This document shows, piece by piece, positions 25,965 through 35,886 of a stretch of 64,000 bases of DNA. A program made the translations under genes and the position numbers. How positions within the stretch are numbered: position 1 is the stretch's first letter; every line of letters begins with the position of its first letter. The notes under the pieces were generated by a model, which was given only the letters and a program-made list of their open reading frames with translations, did not search any database and was not told where the DNA came from. This stretch comes from Manis javanica (Eukaryota; Chordata; Mammalia; Pholidota; Manidae): NCBI RefSeq assembly GCF_040802235.1, contig NC_133174.1, positions 87,504,647 to 87,568,646 of the forward strand, in the 5' to 3' direction.

Positions 25965-27127
25965 ACAACCTATTAAGACTGGATCATGAAGAGAAAACCT
26001 GAATAGACCTTAACCAGGAAAAGAGATTCAGTCAGTAATCTAAAACTTCCCAACAAAGAAGAACCTTGGCTTAACTGGTAAATTCTATCAAACATTTAAA
26101 ATAGAATTGAAATAAATCCTTCTCAAACCCTTCCAAAATATTGAAAAGGAAGGAACACTTCCTAACTCATTCCATGAGTCCAGCATCACCCTGGTACCAA
26201 AGCCAGACAAAGACACTACAAGCAAAGAAAATAACAGAACAATATCCCTTATGAATATTAATGTACAAATTCTCAACTAAATACTAGAAAACTGAATTCA
26301 GCAACATATTAAAAGGATTATATACCATGCACAAGTAGGATTTATTCCTGGAATGCAAGGACGTTTCAGCACATGAGAGTCATCCAATGTAATACAACAA
26401 TGTAATTTACAAACTAAATGTAAGAGCTAATACTAAAAATTCTTAGCAGAAAACAGAGGAGAAACGCTACATGACATTGGATTTGGCAATGACTTCTGGA
26501 ATTTGATACCATAAATACAAGCAACAAAAGAAAAGATATAGATAAATGGTGTTCATCGAAATTTAAGTTTTATATAAAAGCCTCTGAAGAGAGTGACAAG
26601 GCAACCTACAGTATGGGAGAAAACACTTTAAAATCATGTATCTGATAGAGGATTAATATTCAGAATATGTAAAGGACTCCTGAAACTCAACAACAAAAAA
26701 CAACTCAATTCAAAAATGGGCAAACGACTTGAATAGACATTTTCCCAAAGATATACAAATGGCCAATAAGCACATGAAATGATGTTCATCAGTAAACATT
26801 ATGGAAATGGAAATCAAAACCACAATGAGATACTGTTTATATACCTATTAGCACGTTATTAGTAAAAAATAAATAAAACAGAAAATAACAAGTATTAGTG
26901 AAGATGTAGAGAAACTGTAACCCTTGTGCATTGCTGGTAGGAATGTATAATGATGCAGATTCTATGAAAAACAGCATAGCACTTCCTCAAAAATGTAAAT
27001 ACATAATTACCATATGATCCAGCAATTCTATTTCTGGGTATAAATCCAAAAAAATCAAAAGCCTGACCTCAAACTGATACTTGTACACCATTATTCCTAG
27101 CAGCATTATTCACAATAACCAAAAGGT

Positions 27128-27143
27128 AAAAACAATCCAAATG
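27128..27143. repeat. 5' target-site duplication of the 8.7-kb insertion
   Basis: AAAAACAATCCAAATG occurs here and again at 35882-35897. It lies immediately before the L1 5' end and, in the second place, immediately after the last poly(A). The surrounding old L1 is continuous once the insert is removed. Confidence 0.92.
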
Positions 27144-27153
27144 GGGCGGGAGC

Positions 27154-27162
27154 CAAGATGGC
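27154..27162 (+). promoter_or_regulatory. YY1-type site at L1 5' end
   Basis: CAAGATGGC lies about ten bases inside the element, where human L1 has its YY1 site that sets accurate transcription initiation. The function here is inferred by analogy. Confidence 0.6.
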
Positions 27163-27207
27163 GGCGTGAGTAGAGCAGTGGAAATCTCCTCCCAAAAACA
27201 CATAGAG

Positions 27208-28146
27208 CTATGAAAATATAACAAAGAAAAATCTTCCTAAAATAGAGACCACAGGACACAGGACAACATCCAGACCACATCCACACCTGCAAGAACCCAG
27301 CGCCTTGTGAAGGGGGTAAGATACAAGCCCCAGCCCGGTGGGACCCGAGCGCCCCTCCCCCCGGCTCCCGGCGGGTGGAGAGAAACCGGAGCAGTTTTTT
27401 TTTTTTGGCGAGCGCTTTTTGGAAGCCTTAGAGGGACGGGCCCCCGTTGCTGGGGAGGCAGGGTGGCGGGACCGGTGAGGAGGTGCCTGGGAACGGCGCC
27501 GGAGGACAAAGAATATCCCGCGTTTCTCCCTGCGAGACCTGGGGGCGGGTGCCTGAGACCAGTGCCTGAGGACGGAGGAGGTCGCGCGTTTTTCCCCCTT
27601 TTTTTTTTTTTTCTCTTTTTGGCAAGCGCTTTTTGGAAGCCTTGAAGGGACGGGGACCCCAGTGCTAGGGAGGCACGGTGGCGGGACTGGTGAGCGGGTG
27701 GCTGGGACCGGCGCCTGAGGACAAAGAATATCCCCCGTTTTTCCCTGCGGGACCGGTGGGCGGGTGCCTGAGACCGGCACTTGAGGACAGAGGAAATCGC
27801 GCGTTTTTCCCCTTTTTTTTTTCTCTTTTCTGCGAGTGCTTTTTGGAAGCCTAAAAGGGACAGGGACCCCGGTGCTAGGGAGGCAGGGCGGCGGGACTGG
27901 TGAGCGGGTGCCTGGGACCGGCACCTGAGGACAAAGAATATCCCGCATTTTTCCCTGTGGGACCGGTGGGTGGGTGCCTGAGACCAGCACCTGAGGACGG
28001 AAGAAATCGCACGTTTTTCCCCTTTTTTTTTCTCTCTTTTTGCCAAGTGCTTTTTGGAAGCCTTGAAGGGACAGGGACCCCGGTGCTAGGGAGGCAGGGC
28101 GGCGGGACTGGTGAGCGGGTGCGTGGGACCAGTGCCTGAGGACCAA
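27208..28146 (-). other. Long antisense ORF in L1 5'UTR monomers
   Basis: A 312-codon antisense frame runs through the monomer array. It would encode a repetitive, basic, Pro/Ser-rich protein with units such as VPGTRSPVPPPCLPS and KREKKRGKT. A second antisense frame (27237-28046, 269 codons) is also open. Primate L1 has an antisense ORF0 in its 5'UTR, but I see no sequence kinship. High GC and repetition could keep several frames open by chance, so coding is unproven. Confidence 0.3.
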
Positions 28147-28380
28147 GAATATTGAGCGTTCCTTCCCTGCGGGACCGGTGGGTGGGTGCTTTTTGGAAGC
28201 CTTGAAAGGACAGGGACCCTGGTGCTAGGGAGACAGGGCAGCAGGACCAGTGCGCGGGTGCCTGGGACCGGCACCTGAGGAAAAAAAAAAAAAAAAATCG
28301 CGTGTTTTTTCTTTTTTTTTCCTTTCTGTTCCCTCTCTCATTGTTGCTGTTGTTGTTTTGGTTTGGAGAGTGCTTTTTGG
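27410..28380 (+). repeat. Tandem ~210-bp CpG-rich monomers in L1 5'UTR
   Basis: The landmark CTTTTTGGAAGCC (last unit slightly changed) recurs at 27415, 27629, 27839, 28050, 28189 and 28373. The spacings are 214, 210, 211, 139 and 184 bp. Each unit has a GC-rich part ('gggaccggtgggcgggtgcc') and a T-rich pyrimidine run before the next landmark. Two units are shortened. Such promoter monomers are well known in mouse L1 but absent from human L1, so the array is probably the promoter. Confidence 0.9.
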
Positions 28381-28748
28381 AAATCTTAAAGGGGCAGGAC
28401 AGGTCACTTAGACCAGAAGCAGGGAATCTGGGGATCTCTGGGCACTCTAACCCCCTGGGCAGCAGGGAGCACAGAGGCCCCTTACGGAGATAAATAGTCT
28501 CCTGGCTGCTCCCCCTCTAACGGGGCTCCACCATTTTGGAGGAACAGCCCCAGCCAGGCCAAGCCCACAGCAACAGTGGAGATAAACCCCAAAGCAACTG
28601 GGCAGGAAGCAGAAGCCCTGTCTGCGCACAGCTGCCCAGCACAAGCCACTAGAGGTCGCTATTCTCCCAGGAAAAGGCTACAAACCAACAAGAAGGGAAG
28701 CTCTTCCAGCGGTCACTTGTACCAGCTCTGCAGACTATCTCTATCACC

Positions 28749-29672
28749 ATGAAAAGGCAAAACTACAGGCAGACAAAGATCACAGAGACAACACCTGAGA
28801 AGGAGACAGACCTAACTAGTCCTCCTGAAAAAGAATTCAAAATAAAAATCATGAACATGCTGACAGAGATGCAGAAAAAAATGCAAGAGCAATGGGATGA
28901 GATGCAGAGAAAAATGCAAGAGCAGTGGGATGAGATGCAGAGAAAAATGCAAGAGCAGTGGGATGAAGTCCGGAAGGAGATCACAGATGTCAGGAAAGAG
29001 ATCACAGAAGTGAAACAATCCCTGGAAGGATTTATAAGCAGAATGGATAAGATGCAAGAGGCCATTGAAGGAATAGAAGCCAGAGAACAGGAACGTATAG
29101 AAGCTGACATAGAGAGAGATAAAAGGATCTCCAGGAATGAAACAACACTAAGAGAAATATGTGACCAATACAAAAGGAAAAACATTCGTATTATAGGGAT
29201 ACCAGAAGAGGAAGAAAGAGGAAAAGGGATAGAAAGGGTCTTTGAAGAAATAATTGCTGAAAACTTCCCCAAACTGGGGGAGGAAATAATCGAACAGACC
29301 ATGGAATTATACAGAACCCCCAACAGAAAGGATCCAAGGAGGACAACACCAAGACACATAATAATTAAAATGGCAAGGATCAAGGACAAGGAAAGAGTTT
29401 TAAAGGCAGCTAGAGAGAAAAAGGTCACCTATAAAGGAAAACCAATCAGGCTAACATCAGACTTCTCAACAGAAACCCTACAGGCCAGAAGAGAATGGCA
29501 TGATATACTTAATGCAATGAAACAGAAGGGCCTTGAACCAAGGATACTGTATCCAGCACGACTATCATTTAAATATGATGGTGGGATCAAACAATTCCCA
29601 GACAAGCAAAAGCTGAGGGAATTTGCTTCCCACAAACCACCTCTACAGGGCATCCTACAGGGACTGCTCTAG
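28749..29672 (+). CDS. ORF1: L1 ORF1p, RNA-binding chaperone
   Basis: This 307-codon frame is the L1 ORF1 protein, a trimeric nucleic-acid chaperone that coats L1 RNA in the cytoplasmic ribonucleoprotein. Residues 1-30 are a basic, polar leader ending PPEKEF. Residues ~35-125 are a heptad/hendecad coiled coil with a threefold 11-residue repeat (41-73). The RRM spans ~144-210 (NIRIIGIPEE, PRHIIIKMA). The C-terminal domain follows, with KPIRLTSDFSTETLQARREW and YPARLSF. Human ORF1p is 338 aa, and the length difference is mostly in the coiled coil. The ATG at 28749 follows the CpG-rich UTR. No internal defect is visible. ORF2 follows after 195 bp. Confidence 0.95.
   Translation: MKRQNYRQTKITETTPEKETDLTSPPEKEFKIKIMNMLTEMQKKMQEQWDEMQRKMQEQWDEMQRKMQEQWDEVRKEITDVRKEITEVKQSLEGFISRMDKMQEAIEGIEAREQERIEADIERDKRISRNETTLREICDQYKRKNIRIIGIPEEEERGKGIERVFEEIIAENFPKLGEEIIEQTMELYRTPNRKDPRRTTPRHIIIKMARIKDKERVLKAAREKKVTYKGKPIRLTSDFSTETLQARREWHDILNAMKQKGLEPRILYPARLSFKYDGGIKQFPDKQKLREFASHKPPLQGILQGLL
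28869..28967 (+). repeat. 33-bp x3 tandem repeat in ORF1 coiled coil
   Basis: Three nearly identical 33-bp units (28869, 28902, 28935) encode the hendecad MQ(K/R)KMQEQWDE at residues 41-73. A 7-residue repeat (VRKEITD/VRKEITE) follows directly. Each unit preserves the frame, so the coiled coil was lengthened by 11-residue steps. Confidence 0.95.
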
Positions 29673-29867
29673 ATGGGAGCACCCCTAAAAAGAGCACAGA
29701 ACAAAACACACAACATATGAAGAAGGGAGGAGGAGGAATAAGAAGGGAGAGAAGAAAAGACTCTCCAGACAGTGTATATAACAGCTCAATAAGCGAGCTA
29801 AGTTAGGCAGTAAGATACTAAAGAAGCTAACCTTGAACCTTTGGTAACCACGAATCTAAAGCCTGCA

Positions 29868-32800
29868 ATGGCAATAAGTACATATCTTTCAATAGTCACC
29901 CTAAATGTAAATGGACTTAATGCACCAATCAAAAGACATAGAGTAATAGAATGGATAAAAAAGCAAGACCCATCTATATGCTGCTTACAAGAAACTCACC
30001 TTAAACCCAAAGATAAGCATAGACTAAAAGTCAAGGGATGGAAAAACATATTTCAGGCAAACAACAGTGAGAAGAAAGCAGGGGTTGCAGTACTAATATC
30101 AGACAAAATAGACTTCAAAACAAAGAAAGTAACAAGAGATAAAGAAGGCCACTACATAATGATAAAGGGCTTAGTCCAACAAGAGGATATAACCATTCTA
30201 AATATATATGCACCCAATACAGGAGCACCAGCATATGTGAAGCAAATACTAACAGAACTAAAGAGGGAAATAGACTGCAATGCATTCATTGTAGGAGACT
30301 TCAACACACCACTCACCCCAAAGGATAGATCCACCGGGCAGAAAATAAGTAAAGACACACAGGCACTGAACAACACACTAGAACAGATGGACCTAATAGA
30401 CATCTATAGAACTTTACATCCAAAAGCAACAGGATATACATTCTTCTCAAGTGCACATGGAACATTCTCCAGAATAGACCACATACTAGCTCACAAAAAG
30501 AGCCTCAGTAAATTCCACAATATTGAAATTCTACCAACCAATTTTTCAGACCACAAAGGTATGAAAGTAGAAATAAATTCTACAAAGAAAACAAAAAGGC
30601 TCACAAACACATGGAGGCTTAACAACATGCTACTAAATAATCAATGGATCAATGAACAAATCAAAATAGAGATCAAGGAATATATAGAAACAAATGACAA
30701 CAACAACACTAAGCCCCAACTTCTGTGGGATGCAGCGAAAGCAGTCTTAAGAGGAAAGTATATAGCAATCCAGGCACACTTGAAGAAGGAAGAACAATCC
30801 CAAATGAATAGTCTAACATCACAATTATTAAAACTGGAAAAAGAAGAACAAATGAGGCCTAAAGTCAGCAGAAGGAGGGACATAATAAAGATCAGAGAAG
30901 AAATAAACAAAATTGAGAAGAATAAAACAATAGCAAAAATCAACGAAACCAAGAGCTGGTTCTTTGAGAAAATAAACAAAATAGATAAGCCTCTAGCCCA
31001 ACTTATTAAGAGAAAAAGAGAGTCAACACAAATCAACATAATCAGAAATGAGAATGGAAAAATCACGACAGACTCCACAGAAATACAAAGAATTATTAAA
31101 GACTACTATGAAAACCTATATGCCAACAAGCTGGAAAACCTAGAAGAAATGGACAACTTCCTAGAAAAATACAACCTCCCAAGACTGACCAAGGAAGAAA
31201 CACAAAAGTTAAACAAACCAATTACAAGCAAAGAAATTGAAACAGTAATCAAAAAACTACCCAAGAACAAAACCCCGGGGCCGGACGGATTTACCTCGGA
31301 ATTTTATCAGACACACAGAGAAGACATAATACCCATTCTCCTTAAAGTGTTCCACAAAATAGAAGAAGAGGGAATACTCCCAAACTCATTCTATGAAGCC
31401 AACATCACCCTAATACCAAAACCAGGCAAAGACCCCACCAAAAAAGAAAATTACAGACCAATATCCCTGATGAACGTAGATGCAAAAATACTCAATAAAA
31501 TATTAGCAAACAGAATTCAACAGTATATCAAAAGGATCATACACCATGACCAAGTGGGGTTCATCCCAGGGATGCAAGGATGGTACAACATTCGAAAATC
31601 CATCAACATCATCCACCACATCAACAAAAAGAAAGACAAAAACCACATGATCATCTCCATAGATGCTGAAAAAGCATTTGACAAAATTCAACATCCATTC
31701 ATGATAAAAACTCTCAGCAAAATGGGAATAGAGGGCAAGTACCTCAACATAATAAAGGCCATATATGATAAACCCACAGCCAGCATTATACTGAACAGCG
31801 AGAAGCTGAAAGCATTTCCACTGAGATCGGGAACCAGACAGGGATGCCCACTCTCCCCACTGTTATTTAACATAGTACTGGAGGTCCTAGCCACGGCAAT
31901 CAGACAAAACAAAGAAATACAAGGAATCCAGATTGGTAAAGAAGAAGTTAAACTGTCACTATTTGCAGATGATATGATACTGTACATAAAAAACCCTAAA
32001 GACTCCACTCCAAAACTACTAGAACTGATATCGGAATACAGCAAAGTTGCAGGATACAAAATCAACACACAGAAATCTGTAGCTTTCCTATACACTAACA
32101 ACGAATCAATAGAAAGAGAAATCAGGAAAACAATTCCATTCACCATTGCATCAAAAAGAATAAAATACCTAGGAATAAACCTAACCAAGGAAGTGAAAGA
32201 CTTATACTCTGAAAACTACAAGTCACTCTTAAGAGAAATTAAAGGGGACACTAATAAATGGAAACTCATCCCATGCTCATGGCTAGGAAGAATTAATATC
32301 GTCAAAATGGCCATCCTGCCGAAAGCAATATACAAATTTGATGCAATCCCTCTCAAATTACCAGCAACATTCTTCAATGAATTGGAACAAATAATTCAAA
32401 AATTCATATGGAAACACCAAAGACCCCGAATAGCCAAAGCAATCCTGAAAAAGAAGAATAAAGTAGGGGGGATCTCACTCCCCAACTTCAAGCTCTACTA
32501 CAAAGCCATAGTAATCAAGACAATTTGGTACTGGCACAAGAACAGAGCCACAGACCAGTGGAACAGATTAGAGACCCCAGAAATTAACCCAAACATATAT
32601 GGTCAATTAATATTTGATAAAGGAGCCGTGGACATACAATGGCAAAATGACAGTCTCTTCAACAGATGGTGCTGGCAAAACTGGACAGCTACATGTAGGA
32701 GAATGAAACTGGACCATTGTCTAACCCCATATACAAAGGTAAACTCAAAATGGATCAAAGACCTGAATGTAAGTCACGAAACCATTAAACTCTTGGAAAA

Positions 32801-33683
32801 AAACATAGGCAAAAACCTCTTAGACATAAACATGAGTGATCTCTTCTTGAACATATCTCCCCGGGCAAGGAAAACAACAGCAAAAATGAGCAAGTGGGAC
32901 TACATTAAGCTGAAAAGCTTCTGTACAGCGAAAGACACCATCAATAGAACAAAAAGGAACCCTACAGTATGGGAGAATATATTTGAAAATGACAGATCTG
33001 ATAAAGGCTTGACGTCCAGAATATATAAAGAGCTCACACGCCTCAACAAACAAAAAACAAATAACCCAATTAAAAAATGGGCAGAGGAACTGAACAGACA
33101 GTTCTCCAAAAAAGAAATACAGATGGCCAAGAGACACATGAAAAGATGCTCCACATCGCTAATTATCAGAGAAATGCAAATTAAAACTACAATGAGGTAT
33201 CACCTCACACCAGTAAGGATAGCTGCCATCCAAAAGACAAACAACAACAAATGTTGGCGAGGCTGTGGAGAAAGGGGAACCCTCCTACACTGCTGGTGGG
33301 AATGTAAATTAGTTCAACCATTGTGGAAAGCAGTATGGAGGTGCATCAAAATGCTCAAAACAGACCTACCATTTGACCCAGGAATTCCACTCCTAGGAAT
33401 TTACCCTAAGAACGCAGCAATCAAGTTTGAGAAAGACAGATGCACTCCTATGTTTATCGCAGCACTATTTACAATAGCCAAGAATTGGAAGCAACCTAAA
33501 TGTCCATCTGTAGATGAATGGATAAAGAAGATGTGGTACATATACACAATGGAATACTACTCAGCCATAAGAAGTGGAAAAATCCAACCATTTGCAGCAA
33601 CATGGATGGAGCTGGAGAGTATTATGCTCAGTGAAGTAAGCCAAGCGGAGAAAGAGAAATACCAAATGATTTCACTCATCTGA
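29868..33683 (+). CDS. ORF2: L1 ORF2p, endonuclease and reverse transcriptase
   Basis: ORF2p makes the nick and primes reverse transcription of L1 RNA at the target. The frame is open for 1271 codons from ATG 29868 (human: 1275). The upstream in-frame extension begins at a TTG and is not needed. Endonuclease landmarks are N13 in TLNVNGLN, E42 in [21 protein letters not shown] and NFSDHKGMK. In the reverse transcriptase, [25 protein letters not shown] and the catalytic FADD (D701, D702) are intact. The C-terminal CCHC motif is C1129, C1133, H1141, C1146. No stops or missing key residues were seen, so the protein is potentially functional. Confidence 0.96.
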   Translation: MAISTYLSIVTLNVNGLNAPIKRHRVIEWIKKQDPSICCLQETHLKPKDKHRLKVKGWKNIFQANNSEKKAGVAVLISDKIDFKTKKVTRDKEGHYIMIKGLVQQEDITILNIYAPNTGAPAYVKQILTELKREIDCNAFIVGDFNTPLTPKDRSTGQKISKDTQALNNTLEQMDLIDIYRTLHPKATGYTFFSSAHGTFSRIDHILAHKKSLSKFHNIEILPTNFSDHKGMKVEINSTKKTKRLTNTWRLNNMLLNNQWINEQIKIEIKEYIETNDNNNTKPQLLWDAAKAVLRGKYIAIQAHLKKEEQSQMNSLTSQLLKLEKEEQMRPKVSRRRDIIKIREEINKIEKNKTIAKINETKSWFFEKINKIDKPLAQLIKRKRESTQINIIRNENGKITTDSTEIQRIIKDYYENLYANKLENLEEMDNFLEKYNLPRLTKEETQKLNKPITSKEIETVIKKLPKNKTPGPDGFTSEFYQTHREDIIPILLKVFHKIEEEGILPNSFYEANITLIPKPGKDPTKKENYRPISLMNVDAKILNKILANRIQQYIKRIIHHDQVGFIPGMQGWYNIRKSINIIHHINKKKDKNHMIISIDAEKAFDKIQHPFMIKTLSKMGIEGKYLNIIKAIYDKPTASIILNSEKLKAFPLRSGTRQGCPLSPLLFNIVLEVLATAIRQNKEIQGIQIGKEEVKLSLFADDMILYIKNPKDSTPKLLELISEYSKVAGYKINTQKSVAFLYTNNESIEREIRKTIPFTIASKRIKYLGINLTKEVKDLYSENYKSLLREIKGDTNKWKLIPCSWLGRINIVKMAILPKAIYKFDAIPLKLPATFFNELEQIIQKFIWKHQRPRIAKAILKKKNKVGGISLPNFKLYYKAIVIKTIWYWHKNRATDQWNRLETPEINPNIYGQLIFDKGAVDIQWQNDSLFNRWCWQNWTATCRRMKLDHCLTPYTKVNSKWIKDLNVSHETIKLLEKNIGKNLLDINMSDLFLNISPRARKTTAKMSKWDYIKLKSFCTAKDTINRTKRNPTVWENIFENDRSDKGLTSRIYKELTRLNKQKTNNPIKKWAEELNRQFSKKEIQMAKRHMKRCSTSLIIREMQIKTTMRYHLTPVRIAAIQKTNNNKCWRGCGERGTLLHCWWECKLVQPLWKAVWRCIKMLKTDLPFDPGIPLLGIYPKNAAIKFEKDRCTPMFIAALFTIAKNWKQPKCPSVDEWIKKMWYIYTMEYYSAIRSGKIQPFAATWMELESIMLSEVSQAEKEKYQMISLI

Positions 33684-34025
33684 GGAGTATAGGAACAAAG
33701 GAAAAACTGAAGGAACAAAACAGCAGCAGAATTACAGAACCCAAAAATGGACTAACAGGTACCAAAGGGAAAGGAACTGGGGAGGATGGGTGGGCAGGGA
33801 GGGATAAGGGGGGGGAAGAAGAAGGGGGGTATTAAGATTAGCATGCATGGGGGGGAGGGAGAAAGGGGAGGCTGGGCTGCACAACACAGAGAGGACAAGT
33901 AGTGACTCTACAACATTTTGCTAAGCTGATGGACAGTAACCGTAATGTGGTTGTTAGGGGGGACCTGATATAGGGGAGAGCATAGTAAACATAGTATTCT
34001 TCAGGTAAGTGTAGATTAAAAATTT
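33684..34025 (+). other. L1 3'UTR with G-rich tract
   Basis: It follows the ORF2 stop. A purine-rich stretch at about 33770-33880 has many runs of three to eight G, capable of G-quadruplex folding, as is common in mammalian L1 3'UTRs. It ends at 'gtgtagattaaaaattt' before the poly(A). Confidence 0.85.
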
Positions 34026-34059
34026 AAAAAAAAAAAAAAAAAGAAAGAAAGAAAGAAAA
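34026..34059 (+). repeat. L1 poly(A) and (GAAA)n tail
   Basis: Seventeen A residues, then about four GAAA units. This is the original 3' end of the L1, followed by non-L1 sequence. Confidence 0.92.
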
Positions 34060-34224
34060 GGGGGATTACTCCTTAACAGGATAAAACTATTGGTAAATCA
34101 AAGATCAACGCATGCTTTAAATATCCTTAATGTTGATCACTTAAAGGGTGTCAGATGATCAGCTATGGAGGTACTCTTTTCTGATAATATTCCTTTCTCT
34201 TAATTAAAAAAAAAAAAAAAAAAA
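34060..34224 (+). other. Non-L1 segment 1 ending in A18
   Basis: 147 bp that do not match the L1 3' ends elsewhere in the window, followed by an A18 tract (34207-34224). No AATAAA precedes that tract. It may be genomic DNA carried by L1 read-through (first transduction), or part of the same ERV as the next segment with an expanded internal A run. Confidence 0.6.
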
Positions 34225-35541
34225 GCAGTTACTGTGTGCTGACCTCCAATGAGTTCTGCACAGTGGTATAGAGGGCATGTCAAAGTGTGGGCAAAGGGTC
34301 TGTTTGTTTCTACGCAGAAGATCAAGGCCTAGCTTGGATACCCAGAAAATGAACTAAGATACGATATGAGGAGGAGCTTCCGGCATCAGCACTCTCTGGA
34401 GGACTCGTGCCGGGGGATGATCATCAAAAAGCCTCCACAGGGATCCGGACGATGCTGCGGTTGTGGCTGCATCCAGCCCACCATCTCCTGGACTTGCCAT
34501 GAGAAGGAGGAGGGAGATGTCTAGGCTGGCATGTGCATACAGTGAGACAACGAATTTGACTGGATCTGTACTGTTGGAACTCAACCAGGAGTTGGGAGGG
34601 GTGCAAGTTGTAGCACCCCAAAATCTCATGACTATAGACTATCTATGGTTAAAAGAACATATGGGATGTGAACAGATCCCAGAAATGGGCTGCTTTAATT
34701 TGTCTGATGGTTCAAGTACAGTTGGAAAATATCCATCATATCATAGATAAATTTTCACAAATGCCTAGGGTGCCTAAATGGTTTTCTTGGCTTCACTGGA
34801 GATGGCTGGTAATTATAGATTTGCTTTGTTTATGTCACCGTATTCCTATTATGTCAATATGTGTGTGCAAATTAGTTAGTAGTTTAAAACCTATACATAC
34901 TTAAGGTACTATACAAGAAGATATGTCAAAGAAATAATCAATCCTCCCAAGTTTCCTTCATATGCTACATCTATAGCTTTTCTTCTTCCTTCCTAATTAC
35001 AACCCTTAAATAGAATTCGTGCCTCATATCGAATTTACTGAGTATCATAATTCCTCCAGGTGGTAAAGATACCTCGAGACAAGTGCTGGGCATAGAAGCC
35101 ACAGGGCATAAATCTGCAAAGAAGTAAAAAGCTAACCTTTGCAAACAATATGGCTTCTCTCTCACTTACCAACTTTACATTTCCCTGTATGGCCCCGGAA
35201 GATGACTGGTTAGCCAGAGACGGGTAAGATTCCTCAAGGGAGGAACAACCTAAGACAGGCACAGTCGCAGGGGGGCCATCAGGTGAGAATTTGGGGATCA
35301 ACAGAGGTGAGGCTCAGAACCTCACCCCCCCTGCTTTGAGAGAAATCTTCTGCATCCGTGGATGTCTTGCTGCCCTTGTCTAGCCTGGATTAATACTTAG
35401 TCCATAGGCACACACCTGATCATCTGATCATCTACATTTGCCTTCTTACAGCACTAAACTATGTTTTCTACCTTTATCTTGCATCTACCTACCACTTCAG
35501 CATTTTATTAAAAATAAAAATAATAATAATAATAGGAGAAA

Positions 35542-35864
35542 TGTGGGATCAACATATAAATCAAGTACAAAAATCAAATGAATATTCATATTTGACCTGA
35601 TGGTTTATAGGTCATATTGCATGATCAAAACCGAAAGTTTCTGTGATGACTGCCCTTGTACTGTTGACCATGTAAGAATTTATTCACTATGTAAGAATTC
35701 GTTCACCATGTAAGAACTTGTTCGTTATGCTTCAGAAGATTGGAGACTGACGAGAATTAGGCTTGAGTTGGATTAATGATTGTACATTGAGCATTGACCC
35801 CCCTATACTGAATTTTATTGTTGTTAACAACCATTTGATCAATAAATATGAGAGATGCCCTCTC
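35542..35864 (+). mobile_element. ERV LTR, truncated at its polyadenylation site
   Basis: It starts TGTGGGATC just after a purine-rich tract (AATAGGAGAAA) and runs 323 bp. It contains a 19-bp motif repeated three times and AATAAA at 35841-35846, and stops 18 bp later in poly(A). This is what a U3-R copied from a processed RNA should look like. U5 is absent. Confidence 0.6.
35668..35724 (+). repeat. 19-bp x3 tandem repeat in LTR
   Basis: Units begin at 35668, 35687 and 35706 and follow the pattern CYATGTAAGAAYTYRTTCR. They lie upstream of the polyadenylation signal, in the U3 region, where repeats often act as enhancers. That role is not shown. Confidence 0.85.
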
Positions 35865-35886
35865 AAAAAAAAAAAAAAAAAAAAAA
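35841..35886 (+). terminator. Polyadenylation signal and terminal poly(A)
   Basis: AATAAA at 35841-35846 is followed after 18 bp by an A tract that merges with the 3' target-site duplication (35882-35897). It marks the 3' end of the integrated RNA. Confidence 0.85.

Larger units (their letters stand above)
27144..34059 (+). mobile_element. Full-length L1 LINE with both ORFs intact
   Basis: The element has every part of a complete L1: a 5' end with the AAGATGGCGGCGTGAG motif, a 1.6-kb CpG-rich 5'UTR, ORF1, a 195-bp spacer, ORF2, a 3'UTR and a poly(A)/(GAAA) tail. Neither ORF has a stop or frameshift, and CpG sites in the UTR are still abundant, so it is young. It is the only intact L1 in the window. 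Whether it moves today cannot be seen from sequence. Confidence 0.95.
34225..35864 (+). mobile_element. ERV 3'-end segment (env remnant plus LTR)
   Basis: An AG-ending pyrimidine stretch near 34300 resembles a retroviral env splice acceptor. The 34463-34904 area has degraded env-like frames, including a Trp-rich motif (FSWLHWRWL) followed by a hydrophobic stretch like a transmembrane anchor. It is heavily deleted and frameshifted. A purine tract then precedes an LTR. No intact viral gene is present. Betaretrovirus-like affinity is a guess from layout. Confidence 0.5.
27144..35881 (+). mobile_element. Composite insertion: full-length L1 plus ERV-derived tail
   Basis: One pair of perfect 16-bp duplications flanks the full 8.7 kb. 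Order: L1 5'UTR monomers (to 28748), ORF1, ORF2, 3'UTR, poly(A)/GAAA (34026-34059), 147 bp of non-L1 sequence, an A18 tract (34207-34224), an ERV-like env-LTR segment (34225-35864) and a final poly(A). I see no second duplication around the tail. The simplest readings are L1 transcription through to a downstream LTR polyadenylation site (3' transduction, perhaps in two steps), or a later retroposon insertion into the L1 poly(A). Confidence 0.85.

Noticed and set aside
27307..27645. Sense ORF of 112 codons in the L1 5'UTR
   Set aside because: Low-complexity translation of the monomers, with no conserved start or motif. UTR is the better explanation.
28763..29428. Antisense ORF of 221 codons opposite L1 ORF1
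   Set aside because: It mirrors the repetitive coding sequence of ORF1 on the other strand. There is no domain and no independent signal.
29841..29867. Upstream extension of L1 ORF2
   Set aside because: The extension starts at a TTG. The first ATG is at 29868, which also gives the usual ORF2p N-terminus.
30641..33154. Several antisense ORFs (up to 166 codons) opposite L1 ORF2
   Set aside because: Shadows of the intact, A-rich ORF2; their hydrophobic look comes from complementing A-rich codons.
34463..34904. Short env-like ORFs as possible domesticated viral genes
   Set aside because: Two overlapping, frameshifted fragments of under 100 codons without a signal peptide or complete domains; remnants only.
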